Origin: Dyadobacter diqingensis
GTDB taxonomy: Bacteria; Bacteroidota; Bacteroidia; Cytophagales; Spirosomataceae
Length of the DNA stretch: 64,000 nucleotides
Reading direction: 5' to 3'
Assembly: GCF_024220585.1 (NCBI RefSeq)
Contig: NZ_JAMXKF010000002.1
Coordinates: 257,392 to 321,391 of the forward strand
Shown here: in pieces, positions 20,942-29,615 of the stretch
Layout of the letters: each line of letters starts with the position of its first letter
How positions within the stretch are numbered: the stretch's first letter is position 1
Program-made: the position numbers and the translations under genes
The notes under the pieces: generated by a model
The model's input: the letters and a program-made list of their open reading frames with translations, nothing else
The model's database searches: none
Told to the model about the DNA's origin: nothing

Positions 20942-21532
20942 CTATTGTTTCATAAAACCAAATCCAAGTGCAGTTCCGGCACCAAGCGCGGCACCAGCCA
21001 CAACGTCGGATGGATTATGAACGCCTAAATAAACCCTTGAATAACCAACGGTACCCGCCCAAAGAAATGACGGAGCAACCACATACCATTTGGGATAAGC
21101 CCTCGACAAAGCTGTGGCGGTACTGAAAGAAGCCGACGTATGCCCCGACGGCATCGAATATTCACCGGGTCTGGAAATCGGTGTAAGGCTCAGGTGAACC
21201 AGAAAGGGTCTGGGTCTTTTGAATATTTTTTTCAGCGCAAAATTCAACAATGCCGTTGTGGCCGTGCTGCTGGCAACGTAGAGTGCATTTTGCCTCATGT
21301 CTTTATTCCGATCGATGGCGCCAGCTACGAACAAACCAGCCGGTATGGCAAGGTTCACATAATTATTGGCGTCCGAAATAATTTTCAGCGTTTTCGTCTG
21401 CGCTTCGGTTCGGGATGCTTCCGTTTTTTGGAGGATTTTAAAATCGAGCTTCTCAATGCCGTTCTGCGCACGTGCATTGAAAGACCATACAAAACAAAAC
21501 AGCAGTAGGATTCTATTCATGGAATAAGGCAA
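20942..21532 (-). CDS. PAP2-family lipid phosphatase-like protein
   Basis: The 196-residue protein has the three phosphatase motifs of the PAP2/acid-phosphatase family: KKIFKRPRP, SMPSGHTSAS and SRVYLGVHNPSDVVAG. The N-terminus is a signal peptide (MNRILLLFCFVWSFNARAQ, possibly started at Met5). Hydrophobic segments suggest membrane association. It should dephosphorylate lipid or isoprenoid phosphates on the periplasmic side, for example undecaprenyl pyrophosphate or phosphatidate. It is convergent with the rph gene, with no obvious terminator in the 66-bp gap. The exact substrate is unknown. Confidence 0.9.
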   Translation of the reverse strand: MPYSMNRILLLFCFVWSFNARAQNGIEKLDFKILQKTEASRTEAQTKTLKIISDANNYVNLAIPAGLFVAGAIDRNKDMRQNALYVASSTATTALLNFALKKIFKRPRPFLVHLSLTPISRPGEYSMPSGHTSASFSTATALSRAYPKWYVVAPSFLWAGTVGYSRVYLGVHNPSDVVAGAALGAGTALGFGFMKQ

Positions 21533-21595
21533 TTGTAAACCCCGGATATGTAGATAATACCCGATATCGCTCCAAAAAATTCAAAACCAATACAT

Positions 21596-21922
21596 TTACT
21601 TCCTGACCGGCAACAAATTGAGCTCGTCAATTGCCTTAAAAATCGGGATAAATTCCAGGCCAAGGTCAGTTAATGTGTATTCCACATGCAGCGGTTTTTC
21701 CTTGATCACCTTTCTGTCCAATATCCCGCTTTCTTCCATTTCCCGCAATGCAACGGTCAATGCCTGCTTGGAAGCCTCGGGTAAAAGTTTCATAATTTGT
21801 CCAAACCGAACAGGGCCCTGAGTAGCATAACGGAAGATGCAAGGCTTCCATTTTCCGGTCAGCATTTTTAGTAAAAACTCTTTCGGGCAGTTTAAAAGCA
21901 CCTCGTTTTTTTCGGTAGTCAT
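21596..21922 (-). CDS. HxlR-family transcriptional regulator
   Basis: The protein is 108 residues from the ATG at 21922. A longer frame to 22039 would overlap the divergent gene and adds a non-conserved stretch, so it is rejected. The winged helix of the HxlR type is complete: KMLTGKWKPCIFRYATQGPVRFGQI, then EASKQALTVALREMEESGIL, and the wing VEYTLTDLGLEFIPIFKAI. Such proteins respond to electrophiles or redox changes; one cysteine lies in KWKPCIF and another near residue 10 (LNCPKEF). It is divergent from the ChbG-like deacetylase operon by 73 bp and may regulate it together with the PfpI-type remnant. Confidence 0.9.
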   Translation of the reverse strand: MTTEKNEVLLNCPKEFLLKMLTGKWKPCIFRYATQGPVRFGQIMKLLPEASKQALTVALREMEESGILDRKVIKEKPLHVEYTLTDLGLEFIPIFKAIDELNLLPVRK

Positions 21923-21995
21923 ACTATATTGACTAATTGCAGGTATTGAAAAATGGCTCTTCTTTTGTGTAAAACTAATCATTATCAGCCAATTT

Positions 21996-23063
21996 ATGAT
22001 TAAAAGAAAACGTAAGATCCGCCTCCTGACACAAGCCATGTGCCTGACCTTTTTTATTCAAAATACCATCGCCCAAAATATGGAAACCTATGCCGAAAGA
22101 CTGGGATGGAAGAAAAACGACCGGGTCGTCATGTTCCACGTCGATGATGCCGGCATGTCATTTGAATCCAACGAAGGAGCCAGACTTGCCCTGGCCAAAC
22201 AGGTAGCAACTTCTGTCAGTGTGATGATGCCCTGCCCATGGACCAGCGATTTTATAAACTACCTGAACGCCAACCCTGGCGTCGATGCCGGCCTGCACCT
22301 CACCCATACTTCCGAATGGAAAAATTACCGGTGGGCTTCCGTCTCGGGTATTTCGGCGACACCCGGATTGGCAGATCAGCAAGGCTTTTTATGGGATAAT
22401 GTCCCTGACGTCCTCAGCCACGCAACGGCTGACGAAATAGATATTGAAATAATGGCACAAATCCGGAAAGCGCGTAAAATGGGTTTTAATCCTACACATC
22501 TGGATACGCATATGGGGACATTGTGGTCATCGCCGGATTTTCTGAAAAAATATGTGCAGACCGGTATTCGTGAACATATCCCGGTTTTATTGCCGGCTGG
22601 TCATTTGACATGGGTGGAACAATGCCTCGCGGAAGGACCCTTGTCAGGACTTAAAAAACTTGCAAATCCCGATGCCACTGCCGCGGAGGTTTTGGATGCA
22701 ATCAGGAATCAGGGAGAAAAACTATGGCAGGCGGGATTACCGGTAGTGGATGACATTCATATCCTGAGTTATGACTGGGTTTTTCCTTCTGAATTAAAAC
22801 CGACGGATGTAAATTTAAGAAATTTCAAAACGGAGAAATTCAAGACATTACTCAGTTCACTAAAACCAGGGATCACCGTCATCCTTATTCATTGTACAGA
22901 AGCAGGGGAACATTTTAAAAACATCAGTGACTCCGGCAATACCAGGCGGGCTGACCTGTTGGCCATGACTAACGAAAAACTCAAAAATTTCATAAAAGAA
23001 ACCGGGGTGATCACAACCACCTGGAAGGAATTACAACAGAGACGTAACCAGATAAAACCATGA
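21996..23063 (+). CDS. ChbG/YdjC-family carbohydrate deacetylase, exported
   Basis: The 355-residue protein belongs to the ChbG/HpnK (YdjC) family of metal-dependent deacetylases. The HxDD-type motif is FHVDDAGMSFESN and a second metal site is THLDTHMGTLW. Further family motifs are GLHLTHTSEW and HCTEAGEHF. Relatives remove an N-acetyl group from chito-oligosaccharides or related sugars. The N-terminus has a signal peptide (LTQAMCLTFFIQNTIAQ), so this copy works outside the cytoplasm, unlike E. coli ChbG. The stop overlaps the next ATG by four bases (ATGA), showing translational coupling with the truncated PfpI-type gene. Confidence 0.88.
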   Translation: MIKRKRKIRLLTQAMCLTFFIQNTIAQNMETYAERLGWKKNDRVVMFHVDDAGMSFESNEGARLALAKQVATSVSVMMPCPWTSDFINYLNANPGVDAGLHLTHTSEWKNYRWASVSGISATPGLADQQGFLWDNVPDVLSHATADEIDIEIMAQIRKARKMGFNPTHLDTHMGTLWSSPDFLKKYVQTGIREHIPVLLPAGHLTWVEQCLAEGPLSGLKKLANPDATAAEVLDAIRNQGEKLWQAGLPVVDDIHILSYDWVFPSELKPTDVNLRNFKTEKFKTLLSSLKPGITVILIHCTEAGEHFKNISDSGNTRRADLLAMTNEKLKNFIKETGVITTTWKELQQRRNQIKP

Positions 23064-23338
23064 TTACAGAACCCAAAAAATACAAAGTGGGCATGCTGCT
23101 GTTTCCCGGACTAACCATTCAGGATTTTGTGGGCCCCTATGATGTTTTCATTCGCGCAGACTGTTTCGAAGTATTGATTGTTTCTGAAAACACAGACTTG
23201 CTGCAAGCAGAAGGCGGGTTAACCTTAAAGGCTGATTATACTTTCGAAAACTGTGTCACTAAAAGCGATTTCTTCATCTATCATTTAGATGCGGTCCAGC
23301 GAACGATCCAGAATAGACTTGATCTGAGTAACCGATGA
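23060..23338 (+). pseudogene. Truncated DJ-1/PfpI-family gene
   Basis: The first ~70 residues match the start of DJ-1/PfpI glutamine-amidotransferase-like proteins: KVGMLLFPGLTIQDFVGPYDVF, then the second strand FEVLIVSENT and GLTLKADYTF. Intact members are ~190-230 residues and carry a nucleophilic Cys in the middle. Here the homology stops near TKSDFF and is replaced by an unrelated tail (YHLDAVQRTIQNRLDLSNR) before the stop at 23338, so the catalytic part is gone. It is translationally coupled to the deacetylase gene. It is most likely a deletion remnant, since the following ~290 bp has no continuing homologous frame. Confidence 0.75.
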
Positions 23339-23631
23339 TTGTAAAGCAGGGTCCGTTCATGCCAAATATGCTTAAAACGCACTTCCATCGCTTTTTGCAG
23401 TTTGCTTCGATTTGGCTTGTCGTTTTTATTTCGTAGCATTGTTTATGCCAATAGAAATTGCATGACGAATAGGAATTATAAGAAAATCATTATGTCATCC
23501 CACCCCTCAACTCATCCTCAATTGCGGCACGGGAGTGGTAAGCTGAGGTTTTATTTTACTAAGCTTCTTTACATAAATAAGTATCTTTTGATAAGCTGTA
23601 TATTGACAAAACTAAACCTGAGATAACAATA

Positions 23632-24264
23632 GTGAAACAACACATCTTTACCGTACTTGCTACCTTGTTTTTTACGCAAGTGGGAATTGCCCAGTCTACC
23701 GGCACCTTCACTGACTCGCGAGATGGCCAAACGTATAAAACGATCAGCTTTAAAGAAGATTTGACGGGCAAAACCGTTACTTGGATGGCACAAAACCTGA
23801 ACTATAAAGTTGAAGGCAGCTATGCTTATGATGACAATGAGAATAATCGAAAAGAGTTGGGCTTGCTTTACACTTGGGAAGCAGCGAAAAAAGCCTGTCC
23901 CAGCGGTTGGCATTTGCCAACGGACAACGAATGGGCTATCCTGGTAACTCAATTTGGCGGTACGGACAAGGCCGGTGAAGCTCTTAAAGGCGTCAAAAGC
24001 TGGAATGAAGACGGTAACGGCACCAACAGCAGTGGGTTCGATGCGCTTGCAGGAGGTCTCCGAAGACCCGACGGCAGTTATATGTTCCAAGGTACTCTTG
24101 GCTACTTTTGGACGTCCACACTTACTAATTCGGTTGATAAAGTCTGGGAGTGGAACTTTCACTATGGCGGCCCTCCAAGTAGCAGTAAACAAAATTTAAA
24201 AAAAGCGTTCCGTTGGGATGCTCAAGTTTCTGTCGGAATCTCAGTTCGTTTGGTCAGGGATTAG
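23632..24264 (+). CDS. Exported FISUMP-domain protein
   Basis: The protein is 210 residues, apparently starting at a GTG (23632). The signal peptide is KQHIFTVLATLFFTQVGIAQ. The rest matches the FISUMP domain (Fibrobacter succinogenes major paralogous domain): TFTDSRDGQTYKTI, then TWMAQNLNY, YTWEAAKKACPSGWHLPTDNEW, a Gly-rich ALAGGLRRPDGSY and a C-terminal VGISVRLVRD. The fold is related to the formylglycine-generating/C-type-lectin group. The function of this family is unknown; it is surface-exposed or secreted in Bacteroidota and Fibrobacteres. It is monocistronic and unlinked in function to its neighbours as far as can be seen. Confidence 0.85.
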   Translation: MKQHIFTVLATLFFTQVGIAQSTGTFTDSRDGQTYKTISFKEDLTGKTVTWMAQNLNYKVEGSYAYDDNENNRKELGLLYTWEAAKKACPSGWHLPTDNEWAILVTQFGGTDKAGEALKGVKSWNEDGNGTNSSGFDALAGGLRRPDGSYMFQGTLGYFWTSTLTNSVDKVWEWNFHYGGPPSSSKQNLKKAFRWDAQVSVGISVRLVRD

Positions 24265-24382
24265 GTTATTTGCATATCTTTTATACACCTACTCTGCCTT
24301 TCTCAAAAGAGTGGCACTGATCAATGAAATAATCGCCAACAAATAGCGAAAATTTCCGATCGCGACCTGACTCCGTTTCTAC

Positions 24383-24432
24383 AAAAAAAACGGTTTGACC
24401 AAAGGAACACATTTCCTCTGGTCAAACCGTTT
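24383..24432 (-). terminator. Intrinsic terminator of the GH-D/T9SS enzyme gene
   Basis: Perfect 14-bp arms (24388-24401 / 24419-24432) are followed on the minus strand by a U-tract (eight As at 24383-24390 on the plus strand). It lies 21 bp after the stop of the 24454 gene. Confidence 0.85.
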
Positions 24433-24453
24433 ACTATTTAAAAAATTCAAAAC

Positions 24454-27438
24454 TTACTCTTTCACAAATTTCATCTGCTGGCTCTGTCCCTTTTCAGATT
24501 TCACCTCAATCAGATAAGTACCGGGCAGGAATTTTCCGACACCGGGAACCGGGATTATCTCCGATGGATTTTCATAACTTCTCTCAATCAGGTTCGTTCC
24601 TTTCAAATCGTTAATCTGAATTGTCACGTTACCCTCCAGGAGATTATTTAGCCGGATATTTAGCACATCGCTTCCCGGATTTGGAAACAGATAGGCCTGA
24701 TTTTCCGGCGCTAAATTTTTATAATCCACTGCGGCAATACGTGAATGCTCAAATGCCCCGTCAAAATCGATTTGTTTTAAACGATAATAATTGATTTCAT
24801 TCTGCACGGGGGCCGGGTCATTGAAAGCATAGGTTTGCCCGGCCTTCGAATCGCCCGATCCTGAAACTTTCCCAATTGCATTAAAGGTTTTCGCATCCGT
24901 GCTGCGCTCGATGACAAATTCTTTATTGCTGGTCTCGCCTGACGTTTTCCAGTTTAAAGAGGTGCCGGAAAAAGACTTTTGGGCAGAGAAACTCGTCAGA
25001 TTCACAGGCAATACGGTATTCCCGAATTCTACAATTGCTGCATCGGCTGCCGGCAGGGTGATGCTGAACGTGCCTTGCGCGTTGGCAGCCATTTGCCTTT
25101 GGTTGGTACTGGCTCCGCTAAACAATTCTTTGGTCGTGTAAACATCGGTTCCGCTTAACCCGACCCTTGTCAGATCAACCGAAAACGTCTTGGCCGAACC
25201 ACTATAATTAAAGATGGCCAGATAGGATTTACTTCCTTTGGTCAGCACAAAAAGTTCATTGGCCTGATTGCCCGTATTACCTTCCACGGGTGAAAAAGCG
25301 AGGCCATTTTTTGCCAGATTTAAAAGATCTGCATTTTGAAGCAGGGTTTGCGATTTTGCCGTCCAGGTCCCGGTTGCAGAATAATCGTCCCCCGTAATTA
25401 ACGCGCCGGTTACGATTCCCGAGGCCAGCCTTGCACGATTTTCACCGTCGGGCTCATTCCCAAAAACGATATGATCCGCATCCAGATAATTGTAAATATG
25501 CTTCTGCCACCAGCCGTAAGTCGTGCTGTTCAGCGTATAACTGGTTTCATTAATATCCTTATATGAATCACAGGCAATCCTGCGCATGTGTGCATACCTT
25601 CCCGTAGCCAGATTAGGAGAAATGGCTGCGTAAACCAGCATTTTACCATCCAGTTGATCCGTCAGAAACTCCATCCCTTTTTTGAATGCCTCCATCCCGG
25701 TATGTACTGTGTTGTCATAATAACTGTCAGCCTCCAGGGCTGCATGCCCGAGAAAATCGATTTTGATCATTTCAAAACCGCAGGCTTTAAACTTACCGAT
25801 CACAAGCTGAATCCGGTCTTTGGTACCCGGATGCGTTGGATCCAGCGCATAGGCACCATCCAGCTCCTGCGGACCGCCGTTTACTTTGGTCCAGGCATCT
25901 TGATAGTTTTGCGTACTGCCTTCCATCTGTCGACCGAATTTACCCCAATCCACAAAAGGCGCCCAGTAAATTCCTGGTTTGAAACCTTTGCTTTTGCAAT
26001 AGTTGGCAAACTCGGTAAGCTGACTAAAATCGCCCGTCAGCCCTCCGCCCGACATATTGTCCCAATAAGAATCGAGATCGATGTACAGCGTATTGTCATC
26101 GTTTCTATAATTCGGCACACCTGTTGAAAAGAAGTCAACGACGGATTTCGCCTTTGCAAGATTGATATTCGACTGTATCGCGCCCCAGCTATTCCATCCA
26201 AAGGGAGTCGCCTCGTTCCAGTTAAAAATATAACGAGGTTCTGCGGCGGCATTGGCTTTTCCGTAATTGTCAAATCCGTTTCGCCAGTCGGTGTCATAAC
26301 TCACCATAATTTTCGGCGACTTGCAACTGTTTTGCCCAACCGAAACCCAGCCATGCCCCCGCTTGTCTCGGGTAACACTTTCCTGCGTCCAGCCTGCCTG
26401 CACGGAAAGATAGGCAGTCTGGCCTCTGCCCTCGCCTACCAGATTTACCCCGGTTTTCCAGACGCCATGTTCTACTGAACCAATCACCAAACCTTTTCGA
26501 CTGGTATTATCATAAATCGCACCGGCTTCCGAGCTAAAAAAATTGGCGTAGCGAATTTCCTTAGCATCATAACGTACCCAGGCATCGTTGTCAAAAGGGA
26601 CAAACAAAGCGCGTCTGTCGGCATTGGCATGGATATCGACCAGATTCGAGGTCAACGGCGACATCCGGTAACAATTGGAACCGCTACCGTTCAGGATCGT
26701 TTCCGTGAAAAAGTAATTTTTCCCCGGATAGGTGTAAAACACCTGCTGCATTTCCAGCAGACCGGTACCGGTCATCGTAATGACATGTTTGGTTCCTGTT
26801 CCGAAGTTGTCAGTCACCGCATTCGAACTGTAAACCCGGCTGGTATAACCCACGGTACTTTTAAAAACCGAATTTGAACTGGCGGATGAAGACGCGTCCG
26901 AAATTACTTTTTCGTTATTGAAATACACGTCATAATATCCATTATTCAAGTCATAGTCAATGCGGTTATCAGCTCCAAAAGTTATACTTCTGACATCCGG
27001 CGCGTTGGCCGCGGACAAAAAAATCTTGTCAATATTGGGACCATAACCGTTGACATTATCCAGTTTGAGGCTGTTGCTTCCGGCAACGAGCGCAATACGC
27101 ACCGTCGTGGATGCCGGTGTTGACCACCCTCCCGATGCCGGGCATGACACGCTGATGTAATTTCCACCATTTGGCGTAACGTTGATCGTTCTGGGATCAC
27201 CTGTGCTGTAAGCAATCGTCAGGTTATAAATCCCGGTCTGCGATACCACAACGGGGATTAAAACGGCCCCGCCGCCCAGATTTCCAACCTGACTGCTACC
27301 TGAACAAGCACCACAGTTTTGAATGTCTGCGCCGTTGGAAACAGTTCCGCTTTCAGCTTCATAACTCTGTGCAAAAGCGGTCACGTGAAACAACAGCAGC
27401 AACCCCGCTATTGTTAATTTTGAAAAAACCTTACCCAT
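24454..27438 (-). CDS. T9SS-exported alpha-galactosidase-like enzyme (clan GH-D) with CBM35-type domain
   Basis: The 994-residue protein has a signal peptide to ~24 and an N-terminal CBM6/35-like module (YEAESGT...CSGSSQVGNLG; ~25-145). A beta-rich domain covers ~150-400. A TIM barrel starts at PFGWNSWGAIQ (~412) and includes LYIDLDSYWDN and GIYWAPFVDWG. The nucleophile is probably Asp561 in KIDFLGH, and the acid/base is Asp624 in RIACDSYKD, in the same positions as GH27/GH36. A beta-sandwich follows, and the end (~915-994; YLFPNPGSDVLNIRLNN...GTYLIEVKS) is a T9SS type-A sorting domain. It should act at the cell surface or outside on alpha-galactosides or alpha-GalNAc-type substrates. It is a clear paralogue of the 27548 gene. 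Confidence 0.88.
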   Translation of the reverse strand: MGKVFSKLTIAGLLLLFHVTAFAQSYEAESGTVSNGADIQNCGACSGSSQVGNLGGGAVLIPVVVSQTGIYNLTIAYSTGDPRTINVTPNGGNYISVSCPASGGWSTPASTTVRIALVAGSNSLKLDNVNGYGPNIDKIFLSAANAPDVRSITFGADNRIDYDLNNGYYDVYFNNEKVISDASSSASSNSVFKSTVGYTSRVYSSNAVTDNFGTGTKHVITMTGTGLLEMQQVFYTYPGKNYFFTETILNGSGSNCYRMSPLTSNLVDIHANADRRALFVPFDNDAWVRYDAKEIRYANFFSSEAGAIYDNTSRKGLVIGSVEHGVWKTGVNLVGEGRGQTAYLSVQAGWTQESVTRDKRGHGWVSVGQNSCKSPKIMVSYDTDWRNGFDNYGKANAAAEPRYIFNWNEATPFGWNSWGAIQSNINLAKAKSVVDFFSTGVPNYRNDDNTLYIDLDSYWDNMSGGGLTGDFSQLTEFANYCKSKGFKPGIYWAPFVDWGKFGRQMEGSTQNYQDAWTKVNGGPQELDGAYALDPTHPGTKDRIQLVIGKFKACGFEMIKIDFLGHAALEADSYYDNTVHTGMEAFKKGMEFLTDQLDGKMLVYAAISPNLATGRYAHMRRIACDSYKDINETSYTLNSTTYGWWQKHIYNYLDADHIVFGNEPDGENRARLASGIVTGALITGDDYSATGTWTAKSQTLLQNADLLNLAKNGLAFSPVEGNTGNQANELFVLTKGSKSYLAIFNYSGSAKTFSVDLTRVGLSGTDVYTTKELFSGASTNQRQMAANAQGTFSITLPAADAAIVEFGNTVLPVNLTSFSAQKSFSGTSLNWKTSGETSNKEFVIERSTDAKTFNAIGKVSGSGDSKAGQTYAFNDPAPVQNEINYYRLKQIDFDGAFEHSRIAAVDYKNLAPENQAYLFPNPGSDVLNIRLNNLLEGNVTIQINDLKGTNLIERSYENPSEIIPVPGVGKFLPGTYLIEVKSEKGQSQQMKFVKE

Positions 27439-27492
27439 AAAAAACAGCAGTTAAAATGTTGCAGATCAAAATGAAAAATACAGACGCGTGTC

Positions 27493-27524
27493 TCATGAGG
27501 CTGCGGTAATACGCAGCCTCATGA
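27493..27524 (-). terminator. Hairpin after the PUL-2 glycosidase gene
   Basis: A perfect 13-bp stem (27493-27505 / 27512-27524) has a six-base loop. It lies 24 bp beyond the stop of the 27548 gene and before the next gene in the same direction. No strong U-tract follows, so it may attenuate rather than fully end transcription. Confidence 0.55.
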
Positions 27525-27547
27525 AGTCATTATTATTTCGAAGGGTT

Positions 27548-29611
27548 TTACCTATTGGTTATCTTAAAAATGGCCGCATCAGTTCCTGCCAAATCCACGT
27601 TGAGCGTTCCATTGGCGGCAGTTTTCCTGTTGCCGAAAAGCTCCCGGGTTTCATAGGATTTAAGATGATCAAGGCCAATTCTTTTAAGATCAATTGCAAA
27701 TTTCTTGGGCTGATCAGTATAATTTAAGACAGCCAGATACAAGTCTCCGTTGATTTCCCGCACAAAAAGCTCACTAGCCGTGTCTCCTGAATTTCCCTCA
27801 ACCGGCTTAAATGCAATACCATTTCTAGCAATTTGAAGTATATCAGGATTTTGCAGCAGCGATTTTGCCCTGTTCTTCCACGGACCCGGCGCAGAAAAAT
27901 CATCGCCGGTTATCAGCGTACCTGTAATCACACCGGAGGTCAATCTGGCGCGGTTGACGCCTTCACTTTCCTCTCCGAAAACCACGTGATCCGCGTCGAT
28001 AAAGTTATAGACATATGTTTGCCACCAGCCATAATTGAGGCTATTGAGCGTATAGCGGGTGTCTTTGATCGTTTTCCAGGCATCGCACGCAATACGACGG
28101 GTATGCGCGTAACGCCCCATGGCAAGGTTGGGAGAAATGGCAGCATAAATCAGCATCTGCCCGTCGAGTTGATCCGTGAGATGCTCCATCCCCTTTCTGA
28201 AAGCCTGCATACCGGTTGTGATGGCTGGATCAGAGAATTGATCTGACTCGATCGCTGCATGCCCCAAAAAATCAATTTTTATCATCTTGAACCCGCAATC
28301 CTTTAACTTTTTTATCACAAAAGCCACGCGCTGCTGTGTCCCCGGGTGCGTCGGATCCAAAGCTCTTCCGCCGTCCAGATCATGATAACCGCCGCTCACT
28401 TTCGTCCACATATCTCCGAATTTGGTTTTGCTTCCTTCTGCGATCCTGTCTCCTCCCGATTTCCAGCCCCAGTCGGTAAACGGTGCCCAGTAAACGCCAG
28501 GTTCCAGCCCTTTGCTTTTGCAATCGTCGGCGAAAGCCTTGAGTTTAGCAAAATCGCCATTCAAACCGCCTCTGAAAAAGTTATCCCAAAAAGAATCCAG
28601 ATCAATGTAGGCCGTGTTCCCGTTACGGAATTCTTTGAGGCTGTCGGCAAAAAAATCTGCAACCGCAACTGCCTTATCATAGGTAATTTTCTCCTGAATC
28701 ACGCCCCAGCTGTTCCATCCAAAAGGCGTTGGTTTGTCCCAGTTAAAAACATAAGGTTTGTCGGCAATACGGTTTGATTTGCCGTAAGTTTCCAACCCAT
28801 CCCGCCAGTCTTCAAAATAACCAATCAAGATTTTAGGCGATTTCAGCATAGCGCCCGAAACGGTGCCGTGCGGAATTCTGTCGCGGGTCACTTTTTCTTC
28901 GCTGTATCCACCCCAGACTTCCAGCTGATTCAGCAGATTGCCAACCCCGCTGGTTTTCACTCCCGTTTTCCAGACGGTATGCTCAACTGATCCCACAATC
29001 AGACCTTTCCGGCTTTGGTTTTCATAAACCGCGCCAATTTCCGAACTGGTATTGGTCAGTTGAGAAGCCAGTGATTTTGCATCATAGGTGATAAAAGTAT
29101 CATTGTCGTACGGAGCGAAAAGCGTACGATTGTCGCCTTTGACACCAATATCCACTTTCCGGCAAATCAGCGGGGCCATGTAATTACTTTTCAGATCCTT
29201 GCCTTCAATGATCACCTCCGAAAAGAAATAATCTTTATCAGGATAAACATAAAAAACCTGCTGCATTGCCGGCAGACCAGCCTGCGTCAACAAAATACGA
29301 TGTTTTTCACCTTTACCAAAACCGTCCGTTATTGCAGTTTTTACATGTTTTCTGGTCGAATACCTGGCGCTGTTAAGTTCGGTATCGCCGTTTTTCACCA
29401 GTGCATAAGCCCCATGGATAATTTCCTTGCCCGCTGACTGCACATCAAAAAGGCCAGTTTTGATATGGTAATTGATACGGCCAGTTTTACCATAATGCAT
29501 GCTGATGATATCCTTCTGAACCTTCATGCTCCCGGCACTGACAACATGGATCGTTAACAGGGTAATCCATAACAGATTACCCATTACTCCTATTTTTTTA
29601 TACATCATCAT
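27548..29611 (-). CDS. Periplasmic alpha-galactosidase-like enzyme (clan GH-D) of PUL-2
   Basis: The protein is 687 residues, starting at one of three consecutive ATGs (29611, 29608, 29605) four bases after the susD stop. The longer frame to 29644 overlaps susD and is rejected. The signal peptide ends near VVSAGS. The barrel contains PFGWNSWGVIQ, AYIDLDSFWDN and GVYWAPFTDWG. The nucleophile Asp (~447, KIDFLGH) and acid/base Asp (~510, RIACDAWK) are conserved as in GH27/GH36. It lacks both the N-terminal CBM35-like module and the T9SS domain of its paralogue at 24454, so it is probably periplasmic and trims oligosaccharides imported by the adjacent SusCD. Confidence 0.88.
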   Translation of the reverse strand: MMMYKKIGVMGNLLWITLLTIHVVSAGSMKVQKDIISMHYGKTGRINYHIKTGLFDVQSAGKEIIHGAYALVKNGDTELNSARYSTRKHVKTAITDGFGKGEKHRILLTQAGLPAMQQVFYVYPDKDYFFSEVIIEGKDLKSNYMAPLICRKVDIGVKGDNRTLFAPYDNDTFITYDAKSLASQLTNTSSEIGAVYENQSRKGLIVGSVEHTVWKTGVKTSGVGNLLNQLEVWGGYSEEKVTRDRIPHGTVSGAMLKSPKILIGYFEDWRDGLETYGKSNRIADKPYVFNWDKPTPFGWNSWGVIQEKITYDKAVAVADFFADSLKEFRNGNTAYIDLDSFWDNFFRGGLNGDFAKLKAFADDCKSKGLEPGVYWAPFTDWGWKSGGDRIAEGSKTKFGDMWTKVSGGYHDLDGGRALDPTHPGTQQRVAFVIKKLKDCGFKMIKIDFLGHAAIESDQFSDPAITTGMQAFRKGMEHLTDQLDGQMLIYAAISPNLAMGRYAHTRRIACDAWKTIKDTRYTLNSLNYGWWQTYVYNFIDADHVVFGEESEGVNRARLTSGVITGTLITGDDFSAPGPWKNRAKSLLQNPDILQIARNGIAFKPVEGNSGDTASELFVREINGDLYLAVLNYTDQPKKFAIDLKRIGLDHLKSYETRELFGNRKTAANGTLNVDLAGTDAAIFKITNR

Positions 29612-29615
29612 AAAA

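Noticed and set aside
21923..22039. N-terminal extension of the HxlR regulator.
   Set aside because: It would overlap the divergent deacetylase gene, and the extra residues do not fit the family, which starts near MTTEKNEV.
23281..23439. Basic 52-residue minus-strand frame (MLRNKNDKPN...).
   Set aside because: It overlaps the altered tail of the truncated PfpI gene and has no recognisable family. It is kept only as a clue to a rearrangement junction.
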